Of a DNA stretch of 64,000 nucleotides, positions 1 to 13,136 are shown piece after piece. The DNA is taken from NCBI GenBank assembly GCA_030533445.1, contig CM060073.1, positions 40,577,428-40,641,427 of the forward strand, written 5' to 3'. Source of the DNA: Cyprinodon diabolis. Taxonomy: Eukaryota > Chordata > Actinopteri > Cyprinodontiformes > Cyprinodontidae. The number at the start of each line of letters is the position of its first letter. Position 1 is the first letter of the stretch. A model generated the notes under the pieces. The model searched no databases, had not been told where the DNA came from, and was given only the letters and a program-made list of their open reading frames with translations. A program made the position numbers and the translations under genes.

Positions 1-141
1 GCCAAAGCACCACTGATTACAGCACCTCTGAGAAAAATACTTCCTAAACTCACTTTTATTCTTTTCGTTTCCCTACCCTCTTTTACAGCTAAAAAAAAAA
101 AAAAAAACACTTTTCAAAGCAGAGAGCTATTATTTCTGCAG

Positions 142-203
142 ACATCCAGCAATGGAGGCTCCGGTTACAGAGAGCTTCCTCTGGATCAGACGCAGACACA
201 CAT
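142..203 (+). CDS. Candidate exon of an unidentified gene
   Basis: The acceptor TTATTTCTGCAG and the donor-like ACACAT/GTAAGC bracket 62 bases that read TSSNGGSGYRELPLDQTQTH in one frame. If the donor is not used the frame closes at once (Met, stop), so this may instead be a terminal exon with tail QTQTHM, which resembles a class I PDZ ligand. Family not recognised; the rest of the gene would lie off the left edge. Confidence 0.3.
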
Positions 204-209
204 GTAAGC

Positions 210-3200
210 ATCTTGCACGCTCTGCCGTCACGTTCCTTATTATACTAAAAACAAAACAGTAATTTAGAGAAATTCTGAACCTATTACTGGATTGTTTTCT
301 CTCTTTCTCTTACCAGCCCACTTTGTTTTCCTTAAGGCCTCTAAAGCACATACATCTTGTTGTGGTATGCGTGTCTCTGAGTGCTGGGGTGTTTGCAAAA
401 CTAACCCCGCTACAGAGAACATCATTAAGTCGATTCATGTTTCCCACTCCAAAATGGCTACCTTTCAAATAGACTTTGTGTGATATTTAAGACTTTAACT
501 TAGCCTCTGCGTTTTGTTTGGACTCCGGTCTCTGGGCTCTGTGGTGAATTACAGTTGACCTGTGAAGACCTGGGCCCCTCTGCTCCTACCTTTGGAAACC
601 TCTGTCATCTGGAAAGCATCGGGTTCAAGTAAAGGGGGCAGAGCTCCGTAAGTCTGACACAAATATTAGGAGGGAAGCAGAGGGAATGAAGCTGCAACAT
701 ACTTGGTTTAGTTATTTACCTTTACAGTTATAGCTCTTATTGTGAGGGACAATATTTTAGACAATAACATTTTAGAAGCAGTCTGCAGACATAATTTTCT
801 GCACCTCAAAATGAGCATCACAACATCCTGCAGGGTTACCATGGGGATTTTATCTGACTGTATTTCTTGTTTTTCATGATGTTGCATAAGCTCTCTCTGC
901 TGGTACTTTTTAACTGTATAATGAATAACCATGGCAACATGAAAGCTGTTTACAACTGAAAATATGTTTATATGTGAGTATAAAAGCCTATTTTGTCTTC
1001 TGGCAAATTTTAAACCCAAAATGTGTCAAAGAGGAGAGGTTGCGAACCCCACCCTGCACTGCTGATGACGCCACATTTAACGTCAGTGGCGAAAAACTTT
1101 CCATCCCTAAAGCTTTCTCTTTAAATTCAATCAGATCATTCTCTTGTTACTGAAACACCCAGTTCTTCTTTTGCTCTAAATAGTTTGGGAATAACCTGAA
1201 ACTTGTAGATTTATGGAAGAGGATTAGGGCCACTGACAAAATAAAAAAGTGAACAGATTTTTTTAATTTAATTTCAGTATAATATGGGAATAAAAGTCAG
1301 ATTTCAGAGATTAATCTCAGAATTCTCACTTTTTTTCTCAGAATTCTGGCTGTAATCTCAGAACTCTGACTTTTTTCTCAGCATTCTGACTTTAATCTCA
1401 GAATACTGCCTTTTTTTAAGAATTCGGACTTTAATTTCAGAATTCTAACCACGAAGGATGAGATTGTAGTATTGAAGAGGATTAGGGCAACTGAAAAAAA
1501 AAGTTACCTGATTTTTTAATTTTATTTTTAGTATAATATGGAATTAGAATTCTGGAAAAAAAAAGTTGGAATTCTGAGATTAATGTCAGACTTTTCTCAC
1601 TACAAAATAAAAAATAAATCTGTTAATCTTTTTTATTTTTTTTTAATGGCCCTAATTGTCATGGTTTTGGTTATGTTATGCTTTACTTTGCTCCGTGTTT
1701 TCTAATTTTTATTGGTTTAATTCCTATTTTGTTGTAATTTCTAGATTTATGTTAGTTCTCATGTCCTCTGTTGACCTCTTGTGTGTGTGTGTCCCTTGGC
1801 TCCCTCGTTCTAAATGAACTACAGACAGAACTGGAATGAAAAACTGCTTGTAGTTTTCTTCTGGTGTCTGGTATTAGTCAGAGGAATTATTTCCACATCG
1901 AGGGTTGCAGTTAGAATGACGTTGTTTTTTAGGAATGTGAATCTGATTTATTTTTATAGTTGTGTTATTCAAATAATTACGTTTTAGGCTGGTCCCCCCC
2001 CCCCCCCCCCAAAAAAAAAGAAAAACATTATTTTAGAGGTCCTGATTTTTTTTTTCATTGTTCTCTCTGAACGTTTTTATAGAATAGAGATTGCATATCA
2101 AATAAAAATTCAACTTTCGACTTTCATTTTAAGGAGAATGTGCTGGCATTTTAATATTTTGGAAAATTCTTTTAGTATCTTCTGGTTTGCTTTTTCAATG
2201 AACTTGCTTTCACAGAGCAAAACTACTGTCAGGGCCCTGTTGGGAGTACTTTTCAACATCTGACACTTAAAAACAGTGCAGTGGCTGATTATTATTTTTC
2301 ATTCTTTGAACCCTGAGAATCCTAAATTGCTCCACTCTTCTTCTTGAGGGCCTCAGAGAGCTCTTTCAATCTCTCATCTTTCATTTTCCTGCTCACTTCA
2401 GTAGACAGCAGGACTTGTCTGAGGTTTTAACAGGAATAAAACACTTTTAAAATGCTGAATGATGATATTCAATTCAGTGGAGTTTATTTTTATAGTAATA
2501 GTGCCTAACACATCTCAATGCACTTTACATAGATAATTCAGCTCATATAAATAGATTGGCTATAAGTTTCTTATCTCAAGAAACCCAGCAGATTGCATTG
2601 AGTTACATGTTTGCAGATTTCACTCCTCCTGGATGAGCTTACAGCAACAGTGAACAAAGGTTTGCATTATGTTGTTGACTCTTCAGCAATTCCTCAACTC
2701 CAGAAGGCATGCAGCGATAGTGGAGAAGAACAACATATTTTTAACAGGAAGTAACGTCCAACTGAACTAGGCTCAATGCGAGCGGTCTTCAGCGAAGCAA
2801 CAGGTGATGATGGGAGGGGAAAGAGCTGGCCAGGATAGGGCAGGAATGCTGAAGACGAGGAAGAGAGGCAGCAACTGTCAGACATCTAGAGCGACTTTTC
2901 TTCTGCCTTCTCAAATTTCTCAATGTTCCTAAAATTTATATTAAATATCAAAATTACCATACATGTCAGAACGCAATACAGGGAGACCTAATTTTTTCAC
3001 AACTTGTAAAAGCCTAAAAAGTATTTGAGAAGTGAGCTGAAAAACTCCTGTTTACGCTAACTGAGCTGGGGTTATTTAGTTTAGTTACTGAGTATTTTAA
3101 ACATAGATGAGATTTGCGTATTTTTCCTCATTTTACAGGTCCTAAAATAACATTCTGAAAATATTTTTTTCCTTTACTTAAAACTTGTAGAAACTGTATA

Positions 3201-3260
3201 GAATGAACAATAGAATAATTTTATCATTTAGTTATCAGACTGAATGTAACAAACACCATC
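210..3260. other. Non-coding DNA with simple repeats
   Basis: No supportable gene apart from a weak exon-like stretch at 558-636 (acceptor AATTACAG; reads LTCEDLGPSAPTFGN to a TAA). Contains a duplicated and inverted repeat cluster (1210-1660), a run of 17 C followed by 9 A (1994-2019), and a dispersed fish repeat at 2468-2532 (CAATTCAGTGGAGTTTAT, CACTTTACAT). Confidence 0.6.
1217..1660. repeat. Duplicated and inverted AT-rich repeat cluster
   Basis: A block GAAGAGGATTAGGGC...AGTATAATATGG occurs at 1217-1288 and again at 1477-1545. Between them is a minisatellite of about 20 bp (CTCAGAATTCTGACTTTAAT type) in roughly seven imperfect copies (1310-1450). At 1545-1660 the motif reappears in inverse orientation (GGAATTCTGAGATTAATG; GGCCCTAATTGTC). 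The RNA could fold back. Possibly a decayed foldback element. Confidence 0.6.
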
Positions 3261-3557
3261 CTTGTCTGCAGTGGTGGAAAGTAGATTTAGTTGATGTACT
3301 TAAGTACTTTTTTTTCAGTATCTTTACTTTATTTGAGTAATTTTTGGGGGCGCACTTATAACTTTCACTCCACTACATTTCAAAGTCAAATATTGTACTT
3401 TCTATTCTGCTACATTTGAAGGAAGCTGCTAGTTACTTGTTCCTTTTACCTCAGCTTAGCTTCGCAATCCACTGTTGCCATTAGGACTGAATTTGGACAA
3501 CTACAGAGATGTGTGTGAACATCTACACTCAAAGAGATCAAAATAAAACCAGAAATA

Positions 3558-4805
3558 CACTATATTGCCAAAAGTATTTGCTCACCTGCCTTGACTCACA
3601 TATGAGCTTAAGTGACATCCCGTTCCTAATCCATAGGGTTCAATATGACGTCGGTCCACCCTTTGCAGCTAGAACAGCTTCAACTCTTCTGGGAAGGCTG
3701 TCCACAAGGTTTAGGAGTGTGTTTATGGGAATTTTTGACCATTCTTCCAGAAGCGCATTTGTGAGGTCGCACACTGATGTTGGACGAGAAGGCCTGGCTC
3801 TCAGTCTCCGCTCTAATTCATCCCAAAGGTGTTCTATCGGGTTGAGGTCAGGACTCTGTGCAGGCCAGTCAAGTTCATCCACACCAGACTCTGTCATCCA
3901 TGTCTTTATGGACCTTGCTTTGTGCACTGGTGCACAGTCATGTTGGAAGAGGAAGGGGCCAGCTCCAAACTGTTCCCACAAAGTTGGGAGCATGGAATTG
4001 TCCAAAATGTCTTGGTATGCTGAAGCATTCAGAGTTCCTTTCACTGGAACTAAGGGGCCAAGCCCAGCTCCTGAAAAACAACCCCACACCATAATCCCCC
4101 CTCCACCAAACTTTACACTTGGCACAATGCAGTCAGACAAGTACCGTTCTCCTGGCAACCGCCAAACCCAGACCCGTCCATCAGATTGCCAGATGGAGAA
4201 GCGCGATTCGTCACTCCAGAGAACGCGTCTCCACTGCTCTAGAGTCCAGTGGCGGCGTGCTTTACACCACCGCATCCGACGCTTTGCATTGCACTTGGTT
4301 ATGTATGGCTTGGATGCAGCTGCTCGACCATGGAAACCCATTCCATGAAGCTCTCTGCGCACTGTTCTTGAGCTAATCTGAAGGCCACATGAAGTTTGGA
4401 GGTCTGTAGTGATTGACTCTGCAGAAAGTTGGCGACCTCTTCGCACTATGCGCTTCAGCATCCGCTGACCCCGCTCCGTCAGTTTACGTGGCCTACCACT
4501 TCGTGGCTGAGTTGCTGTCGTTCCCAAACACTTCCATTTTCTTATAATACAGCTGACAGTTGACTGTGGAATATTTAGGAGCGAGGAAATTTCACGACTG
4601 GATTTGTTGCACAGGTGGCATCCTATCACAGTTCCACGCTGGAATTCACTGAGCTCCTGAGAGCGACCCATTCTTTCACAAATGTTTGTAAAAACAGTCT
4701 GCATGCCTAGGTGCTTGAATTTATACACCTGTGGCCATGGAAGTGATTGGAACACCTGATTCCAATAATTTGGATGGGTGAGCAAATACTTTTGGCAATA
4801 TAGTG
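3558..4805 (-). mobile_element. Complete Tc1/mariner element with TIRs and TA duplication
   Basis: Inverted ends CACTATATTGCCAAAAGTAT and TTGCTCACC at 3558-3586 and their complement at 4777-4805, flanked by TA on both sides (3556-3557, 4806-4807). About 1248 bp, the usual size. It sits inside the hAT-type element 3269-7077, so it is the younger of the two. Its transposase frame is unbroken. Confidence 0.93.
3640..4671 (-). CDS. Tc1-type transposase, intact frame (DD34E)
   Basis: 343-residue DDE transposase; it cuts the element out and inserts it at TA. Start chosen at [13 protein letters not shown] (ATG at 4671), where family proteins begin; an upstream in-frame ATG at 4785 would add 38 residues overlapping the TIR. 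N-terminal paired-like HTH ([20 protein letters not shown]) with a GRPRK linker, then the catalytic domain: Asp in LWSDESRF, Asp in [11 protein letters not shown], Glu in [13 protein letters not shown] count 34 residues between the second Asp and the Glu, the Tc1 spacing. No stops or frameshifts. A 279-codon frame on the plus strand here is an antisense shadow. Confidence 0.95.
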   Translation of the reverse strand: MGRSQELSEFQRGTVIGCHLCNKSSREISSLLNIPQSTVSCIIRKWKCLGTTATQPRSGRPRKLTERGQRMLKRIVRRGRQLSAESITTDLQTSCGLQISSRTVRRELHGMGFHGRAAASKPYITKCNAKRRMRWCKARRHWTLEQWRRVLWSDESRFSIWQSDGRVWVWRLPGERYLSDCIVPSVKFGGGGIMVWGCFSGAGLGPLVPVKGTLNASAYQDILDNSMLPTLWEQFGAGPFLFQHDCAPVHKARSIKTWMTESGVDELDWPAQSPDLNPIEHLWDELERRLRARPSRPTSVCDLTNALLEEWSKIPINTLLNLVDSLPRRVEAVLAAKGGPTSY

Positions 4806-5249
4806 TATTTCCCCTGATTTAATATTACACAATTAAAATAAAAAGCTGTTTTGTTTTTTTCATTTTGTGTAACCTATGTAAACATCTACTTTCATGCTTT
4901 GCATATATTACCTTCTCAACTGAAGTTATGCAGTAAATGAAAGAAAATCCTTAAAGATACTTTTTACACAAGATAGTCAGCTTAATGTAAGCTTAGAAAC
5001 TCTACATTAAGGCAGGTAAAAGGTTAAAAACTGTCATAAGGATGTATTAATGTGATGCAATATTTGTTAAGTTAAAGACAAGGATGAACAAATCCTAATC
5101 TGCAGAGTCTTTATTTGGGATAAAGGTGATTAAAGGAAAAAAAGACCCTATTAATTTTAGGTTAAAACAGGGAATCTGCTGACAACAATAGCTATAAAAG
5201 GTTCAAAAAGAGATTGTTTGAAAGGGTAAAACTGCAATGCTAGTTGGTG

Positions 5250-6450
5250 AGAAAGTCTTTGTCATGATTTTTTTTTTTTTTTTTTCTTCAGATTAGATTT
5301 TTGGACTATTGAGAAGTGTCAGGAGGCCAAGCAGTCTTGGGGGTGGGACCCAAACTGGTTGAAAGAAGAACATGCTCTGAAGAGTTTTCAGCTGACAAAA
5401 CTTTATTTTTTTCTGGTGCAGGACATCAACCAAACCACAAGAACCAAGAACAATGGCAGATATTTCAATCTGAAAAACTCACAGAGAGAGAAAGATACAA
5501 TTAGAAGAGTTCTATTGATACAATAGTTTGAACTTTGGCGCTCAGGCCTCGGCAGGAAACATAAACGCTGATTTATACTTAATGCAGATAAACTGATGTA
5601 TGAGAATATGGATATTTCCTCCCGGCCTGAAACTGGTGGTGGAGTTTAGATAGATGAAGTTTGGTTAATCCATGGAGGCTGGTATGCAAGGTGATGCTTG
5701 AGTTAGATGTCACTTGATTGAACAAAGTTTGCATAAACTGTCCATGAACTGTCCATGAAGAGCAAGCATGAAGCGACTGTGGAGAGAAAAAACTCCCCTT
5801 TGGGAAGAAACCTCTGGCAGAACCAGGCTCAACATGGCGCCTTCTGCCAGACAGGGAGCTCCATGAAAGTCTGGAGGGACTACACACTGGAAGGTGAGAT
5901 TGAAGGAGCATCGAGGACAAGTCGGATGAGCTTACTACAATGGTGGAGAAGGGGATGGAGGTGGGTTGTCTGAATCAAAGTCCGACATAGGAGCGACGGT
6001 TCTTGCGCTTGCTGAAGAGCAGGCCGAGAGATGATTGGGGTTGCTTTTAAGGTGAATGCTGGATGATGATTGGGCATCGAGGAGATGTAGCTTGAAGCGG
6101 ATTGGCTGCATCGGAGGCGGAACAGCCTCTGGTTGGATGGAAGTAATCAGAGTTTCTTAAGTTGAATTTCCGCCTTAGCTTCATGTTTCTTAAATAGAGG
6201 AGAAACTAAATTGGATAATTAATTAATTGAATAATCAATTTTTAAAAGGATGATCAGCTTCACAATAAGAAGAAAAGGAAAATTTGGTTCAAACAAACAA
6301 CTACTTAAGAAATACTTTTACCAATAAATACAGAAACAAATATTTAAATTCAATCCAAACAAATACTCAAACTCAATATAGAAAACACCATACATCAGAT
6401 CAACCTCCCCCCCTTCAATATCCAATGGTACAGTCTGGTACGCACCAGTG
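5250..6450. repeat. Dispersed teleost repeat block inside the hAT element
   Basis: Non-coding DNA between the Tc1 copy and the hAT right end. It includes the stretch GAAGAAACCTCTGGCAGAAC (around 5809-5828), whose complement recurs at 36533-36552 in this window. Starts after a T-rich run (5268-5285). Identity beyond dispersed repeat unknown. Confidence 0.45.
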
Positions 6451-7085
6451 TTTTAGAGATTTGCATGACATTCCAAAAATGTGAGAAATTCAGGGTAGAT
6501 ATTATTAGTAGTTTATAAATGTTATTAAGGCGTTGGTTGTTGCCGTGTGGCCAAGTTGTTCAGTAGGAAGAGTTCTCAAAGCACAGTTGTAGTTTGTGGC
6601 AATAGATTCAACCTTAAACTTCTATTCCATGGTGAAAGTTTGAGGAGAATCAAGACACTAACCTTTTCGTTTTTTGGATTATTTTTAAATAAGAAATTAT
6701 TAAAATAGCTTTCCTTATTTTTTTGTGGTACTTTGATGCTAAAGTTCTTTATAATTTGTGTAGAATTTGCTGCAGAGCAGTTATACACATCAATACATCG
6801 GTTGGTTTCTGATAGTTATATGGTTCTTAACAATTACTCTTTAAACCAAACAAAAATATACTGATACTGGAAATTTTATTTTGTAATTTTGAATTCTTAA
6901 GGACTTTTAAATGCATCTACTTTTTAATACTTAAGTATTTTCAATAATGATTACTTCAATACTTTAACTTGAGTAGATGTTTAGCCAACTAAATTTTACT
7001 TGTAGTTGAGTAAAATTTAACTATGAGTATCAATGCTTTTACTTAAGTACTACTGTTGAGTACTTCGTCCACCACTGCTTGTCTC

Positions 7086-10000
7086 TTTAGAGAACATCCT
7101 CCTGGTGTCAGCACAGCGAGGTGCTTGGTTGATCACAAGCTTCGTATCGTCAGTTAAGCTGCTGCTTAACAAGAGGAAGGGAAGCCTTTGGAGAGCAATA
7201 TTTTTGTGGAGTCTGCGTTCAGGTCTGAAAGTCAAACTATGACCAGAAGAATATGTTAAAAGTTAAGCAGGGAAGAAAAGATCACAAGGTTTAAGGTAAA
7301 AAGATATTAGGCGATTGGGGGCCTGGACAAAACCAATAAAGTTAGGCTCAATAGACGCCTTAGTTGTCTCCTGCTTTGTTTCAAGTTACAAAGACGTCTC
7401 ATCATGCCTGTAACTTTCTAATGTCCCCCTTTAAACTCCATACCATCTCTAACAACATTTCAACAAACAATGTGGGGCGCTATTTGCTCTGCCTCCGTAT
7501 GCCAATCCAACACCTACAGCGGCAAGGTGAAGACAGAGAAACTGGACCACAGTGCTGATCCAGATGGTGTCAGTTTGAAAGCCTCTATGTTTGAAAGCAA
7601 GTTATTACTGTCTGATATTTCCTCTCAATGAAATCTGCTTCTTCTGTGGCAAATAATCAATACAGCATGATGCTACATTTATTCTGCAGTTGGGATGGTT
7701 GCATTTTCCAATTTTTTTCTTTCAGTTGTAACTCTTGGGATTTTGGTCACATGTTTGTACTTTTGTTTTAACAGACCATGGGACCAGTTTTCAAAAACAA
7801 ATTTTAATTGCATTGAGTCCATTGTAAATTGCAATATGTTATATTGTCTATGGGGTCATGTTTCCTTCCTATTTGAGTGGCCTTTCAGCTGTAGCCCCAC
7901 ATGGCATATCATTAAGGATGTTGAGTCTCTGACCAGTTTTATCCAGCATCTTTAACAATCTATTTCACTCCTGTTCAGGTTTTACACACACACACACTCG
8001 CACATTAAACCCATTGATCCACCTAGACAAGGCATAAGGGAGACTGTAATTTACATGCAAAGTTTCAGTAATCTGGTGGAAATTGTTAATATCTAAGTAA
8101 TAACAATAATGTGAAGTCAAAGTGTCACTGAAACATGAGTGGGTGTATCAACATAAATTCTAACACATGAACTGCACAAAAACAAAAAAAACCTGATAAG
8201 ATACTGCCCTCTGCTGGATATTTGCATATTAGCATGTGTAATCAGTCCAAGGTACAGACAGCAGAAGTTAAAAGGTTTATTTACTAAAGAGGACCTTGTT
8301 TGGAAAGAATCATATAACTCGATTAGATTATTTAATTTTACCATCCATACTCTATAAAAATAGTTAATAAGTAACAAAAAGGGGTAAGAAAATAGTGATA
8401 AAAAGCAGGTTTGAAACACTAAACTGCACATTGCAATTTTCACATTCTAATATAGTCGTAGATAACTGAGATAGCAATTCTTAAAAGTTTTTCAATTATT
8501 AAAAGTGATCCAGTTGTGTCTGCACTGCTGCAATATTGATCCAGAAAAATACATTTAAAAAAAGTATTTTTTTTGTGAGTTGTTTGTTCTTTTACACATA
8601 TAGAAGAACAAAAAAATGTTGTAGATCTGTTCAGTGTTTTAATCTCTGCATTGTTTTGTTTTGTTTTTTTACTGCAAACATATTCCTTGTCTGAACCAAA
8701 AGATCAAAGTTTAAATAATCCCACACTGTTCTAACCAGACCTAAGGCAGGAATTATTGTTGACATATTAAAGCTGGTAGTAAATCTACTATGAAAACCCT
8801 TTATCCATTAAGAATAAAGCACCAACCCTCTGCATCTGTGTGGACGATCACTGAGGCATCTTTTCTACAGATACTGGGATTGTATTAAAGCTGATTATAG
8901 TTTACTGTAACCTCAAACAGATTCAAGAAAATTCCTTCCGCTTCAGATTTGGTTATTGTTTAACATTTAAGTTGTTTCTTTTTTTTTCTTTGTTTTTTTA
9001 TTTAAAAAAAACAAACAAAAAAAACAGACACATAACAAGAAAAAACGTTCTTTATTTGTGCATAAAACGAGAGCAACAGCATCAAGACATCCAACAAGGA
9101 AGCAAGGATTTAAAAAGTTTTTCGTACTATTTTTTAAATCATGAAGCTTTTGTCTGATCTGCTGTCTGAGATATTACTGTAACTTTAATAATAATAATAA
9201 TCTAAAACCTGAATCATTTTACTGACCGAGTCAAAGAACAAATATAATCTTGACAAAAAAAAATAAATAAATAAAAAACATGAAGTGCTGCTTCATACAT
9301 AAAAGTAAATATTTTTCAGTATACATATGTTTGACTTAAGGTACAGAAACTTAAACACTGAGAAACTTTCAATAGGACTATTATTCAATCTTCTCTCATT
9401 TTCTTCTGCTTTCTACCCTCTCTTCTTATAACATCTCTTGATGTGATAGATGATAATATACGCTGATCTTAAACAATTCTTCATATCTTCTCAACAGTAT
9501 AATTTCAGTTTTAAAGATAAAGAAATTAATGTGTCCCTTTAAAGAAATCCACAGGAATTCATAAAAGTCATACATACTTGATAGAGAATCTAAAAAATTA
9601 AATAGTGTGGAAAATATACTTTCAATATAATTCTAATTAATAATGGCATAAAGATATTTTTATTTTTCTAAATATCAAGGTAGGAATATAGTAAAGTCCA
9701 AAACCATTTAAATTAAAAAATACTAAAACTGCATTTCTGTTAAGCATCAACCTTAGACTTGATTGAACAAGTAACATGGGGGAAAAAATGAAAAATCCAA
9801 ACATGAGTTTGGATTGTAATTTTATTTCTTGTTTGTTTGATTTTTGTTTTATTTTATTGCAGTCCTGTTTAGTTTCAGTGTTTCTGGGACATTCAAAATA
9901 TGAATGTCCCGGAAACCATATTTATTTAACTTTAAACCATCTTTATTCCATGTCTTCAAAAAGCAGTAAAAAAACAATTACTTTAAAAGCAGTGTTAACT

Positions 10001-12300
10001 GAATAACACATAATGTAGTGTTGTTGGGGTTTTTTTTGGTGACATATTTTATAAACAACTGTCTCTACATCCTCTACTCATGTGAGGATGAGTTACTGGG
10101 GGCTCAAACTTTGTTTTAGGGCCTTTACTGTACCAATCATTTTTGAGTTATAGTTTTTAATCATTTTACACCCAGTAAACCTTCATTAAACAGAACCTAA
10201 TACATCAATTTGTTGCCAAAAGGTAGGATAAAGTCCAACCAGGGCTGGCAGAAAGTTGCTCATGTTAAGGTTTTTAATTAAGCAGACCGGCATGTTGCAG
10301 AAACAGGACCTGAGCTGACTTCTTTAAATGTTGCTTAAACACCAAAGTCCTTTAGGATATTTTTAACGTTTGCAGTGTGATTCCAGTTAGGAGTTAAGTT
10401 TCTCAAAGCATGACAACATTCACTGACTTTTCCAGTTCATCTGCCTGATAGGCTCAGTACCTTTTATCACTTTTGCAAACCCTCTTCTGTGGATGTACAT
10501 TTTGCACTAATAGAAGGCTGCTTGTTTAGGGGAAACACAGTGCAGGTGGAAAGAAAGAGAGAAGTTTTGCGCCAACTTGGATAGATAACTGTCTACATAC
10601 AATAATTTTAATGCAATTAGCATAATTAATAAAAACTTTTAATGATAATTTCATGAAAGCGTTGATGGGTTTGTACACACACATTCATTCAAAAACACAA
10701 ATGCATTCAAAAAGCGATACAGCTCCTTGGTTAAAGAACTGTTTGATGAAATCACAAGCCGAAGAATTTTTGGTTAGTTAAGGTTAGAAAATTAGTTTAT
10801 TAGTAGGTTAGTTTGTTAGTTTGCAGAGCTACTGAAAGCTCCTCTGGTTAGTAACATTTAAATTGTTTTTTTTTTTAGAAGATAAAAAACTAAACTAAAT
10901 GTTAAAAACACAGCTCAGATAGTCGATGCCTGAAATAGGGGGGAAAAGCCCATGGAGAGTCATATAATAAGCATCACCAATACCACAACGCATGCTTTAG
11001 TTAATGTCAAATCAATCAGACAACAGAAAGATGTTAGTAAGAGTGGCGGATGAGCCGATTCAGCCTCTATATTGTTAGCACGAACACATTAGGGGTTAGT
11101 TACCACCTCCACGGGCAAAGGCAGGGTTGACCACACAGCACAATCAAAGAGCAAAAAACTGCTCTATAAGATTCCAATTTAGCCTGAAAAACGCAAACGT
11201 TTAAAAACAGATTAGCCTATTTTTAGCTGCAGTATGGGGTCAACCAATTTTGACCTCTTCTTATCCTCAGGTTTTCAACAATCCTCTTCCCAAGTCCTGA
11301 AACCCTTCTTTCCATGCTCGATTTAAGATATCTGAACCAGACACCTCTTAAAAGAAGGAATACAGGATCAAAGAAGAGAAGCGTGCTTCTAAGACAGCTA
11401 ACATAAAGCAGAGAGAGAAGTTAGTGGGTTAGAAATGCAAGCCGTCTGCATTCTGCACACAGGTTAGTAATCCTTCAACTGTTAGCAGACATTAGTACTG
11501 TTAGCCGACATTAGTCAGATCCTGTTAGTGCAATCAAGGCGTGGGTAAAAGGCTATTTACACATCATTATTAGCATTTGCCTTAATTTGCTTAAGTGTTA
11601 AATGATGTGGCTGCTGGCACAGAAAGGGTTCGGTGTATGCCAGCAGGCATCATTCAGAAAACGGCACCCAACAAATTTCCAATAACATCCTTGTGATCTA
11701 AATCACAAGTAGGACTGCTGCTTTAATGAGGTTATAACAAATGCTAAGAATCATCAGTAAATAATGTTTTATCCCTTATCTTGTAAATCCAGTGGTTAAA
11801 AAGGATTGTAGCTGCAGTTTCGGGCCCATTAAAGATACATCTTATCGGACCGATGAGACACACGTGCAAACACACTGCCATAAACACGAATGGAGCACAT
11901 GCAGAGAAACACATGCACTCACCCACACTCACACTCACACTACAGAGCTGTAGTATAGTAAAAATAGTTGGTTTCACATTAAACTTGGGAGCTTTCACAA
12001 CAAACAGAAATGTGTGATTTACACATTTTTAGAAGGTGGGAACATCAGCCATTTTCACACACTGGCACATATTTTTGTTCATACAGGCCTCAACTATATA
12101 TAAAAAAAAAACTTCATCGGTTTGAATCTGGCAGCACTTCAAGCTGGTTTTCAAAAAAAAAATAAAAATTCGCAAAAGGTAATTTCTGATCCACAGAAAT
12201 GGAAATAAGAAAGGGTTTGATTAAAGCTATAAAACAAAGCATTTAAAAGAGCAGCAAATGATTTCCAATGAAGTGCCTTCCAGCTAAATGTGATTAAACA
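7086..12300. other. AT-rich intergenic DNA, no gene seen
   Basis: No frame above 110 codons and no exon-like block I would defend. Features: a CTCF-core match at 8204-8217, a homopolymer-rich tract at about 8975-9040, (ATA)n at 9188-9200, a TTAG-rich tract at 10785-10830, and a 20-bp direct repeat (GTTAGCAGACATTAGTACT / GTTAGCCGACATTAGTCAG) at 11481-11520. Confidence 0.5.
8204..8217 (-). promoter_or_regulatory. CTCF core match
   Basis: On the minus strand CCAGCAGAGGGCAG fits CCASYAGRKGGCRS at all 14 positions. There is no gene in the immediate neighbourhood. Match by eye only. Confidence 0.5.
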
Positions 12301-12330
12301 CATAAAGATGACACTGCAACGGCTGCATGG

Positions 12331-12450
12331 TTATTTCTTTTCTGCCGATGAAGCAGCAGCGGAAGTCATCTCTTGGTAGTGAAACAATCTAAAAAGAAAA
12401 TATTCCCTCTGTGGGAGCAGCATGGCTCCAACGGCACCGAGTCTCAGCCA
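12331..12450 (-). CDS. Candidate terminal exon, unidentified minus-strand gene
   Basis: The strong acceptor TTTCTCTTGCAG (just above 12450) opens a 40-codon phase-0 frame, WLRLGAVGAMLLPQREYFLF on to ASSAEKK and TAA. The other frame that could join an upstream exon starts AETRCRWSHAAPTEG. Family not recognised; could be chance. Confidence 0.25.
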   Translation of the reverse strand, partial: WLRLGAVGAMLLPQREYFLFRLFHYQEMTSAAASSAEKK

Positions 12451-13136
12451 CTGCAAGAGAAACAAACCAAACACAGCAAATAAAACTTTATTTTCTTCCT
12501 TTTAAAGGTCCCATAGGGACATCTTTATCAATAAGAATACTAATGAAAAGTATTTTTGCATAATTCAACCTTCTGCAGTAAAAAAACAAAGATTTATTAC
12601 ATACAGAATGATATTTTAAGCATCTAATAACTTAAAGTATTTTGAAGAGTTGGAGGTAGTTTTGCTTCTTGCATTATCTGACCCAAACTACCAGTAATGT
12701 CAACCTGGACAGAGGAGAGACTGGATGGTTGATTGTAAAATTGATAATTTACACTTTTTAAACTGAATTCCTGAAATAAATAATTACTTGGAATAAATAG
12801 GATCCAACTGTATAGTAGAGGCCTCCCTGCTGTTACATGAAATGTGTCGTCTGAAATAATTCAACCTAATGTTGAATAAATAAATCTGAGAAGCAGATAA
12901 ACTTAATCAGATTTGATGATGCTCTTTGCTTTCATGCCGTTTTATCTCAGCTTTAAACTGTGATCCTACAGAGGACAGCTGCAAATGAACACAAACATGT
13001 CAGCAATTTGACACATCCCTAATCTCTGATTGCTGCTCATGTTTCCACTAACGCAGCAAATAAACACAAATACGCTTAAATATGTCTGAGAGCCAAAGAG
13101 ATGTGAGTTAATACAGACTAAGCTATGTGATTAAAG

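Larger units (their letters stand above)
3269..7077. mobile_element. Non-autonomous hAT-type element with target duplication
   Basis: The ends read CAGTGGTGGAAAGTAG and, reversed on the right, CAGTGGTGGACGAAGTAC. Flanks are CTTGTCTG (3261-3268) and CTTGTCTC (7078-7085), an 8-bp duplication with one mismatch, as hAT transposases make. Subterminal DNA is rich in ACTTAAGTA-type motifs, as usual for these fish elements. No hAT transposase remains. It carries a nested Tc1 element and other repeat DNA (about 5250-6450). Confidence 0.8.

Noticed and set aside
3509..4348. 279-codon plus-strand frame
   Set aside because: Antisense to the intact Tc1 transposase; no codon pattern or homology of its own.
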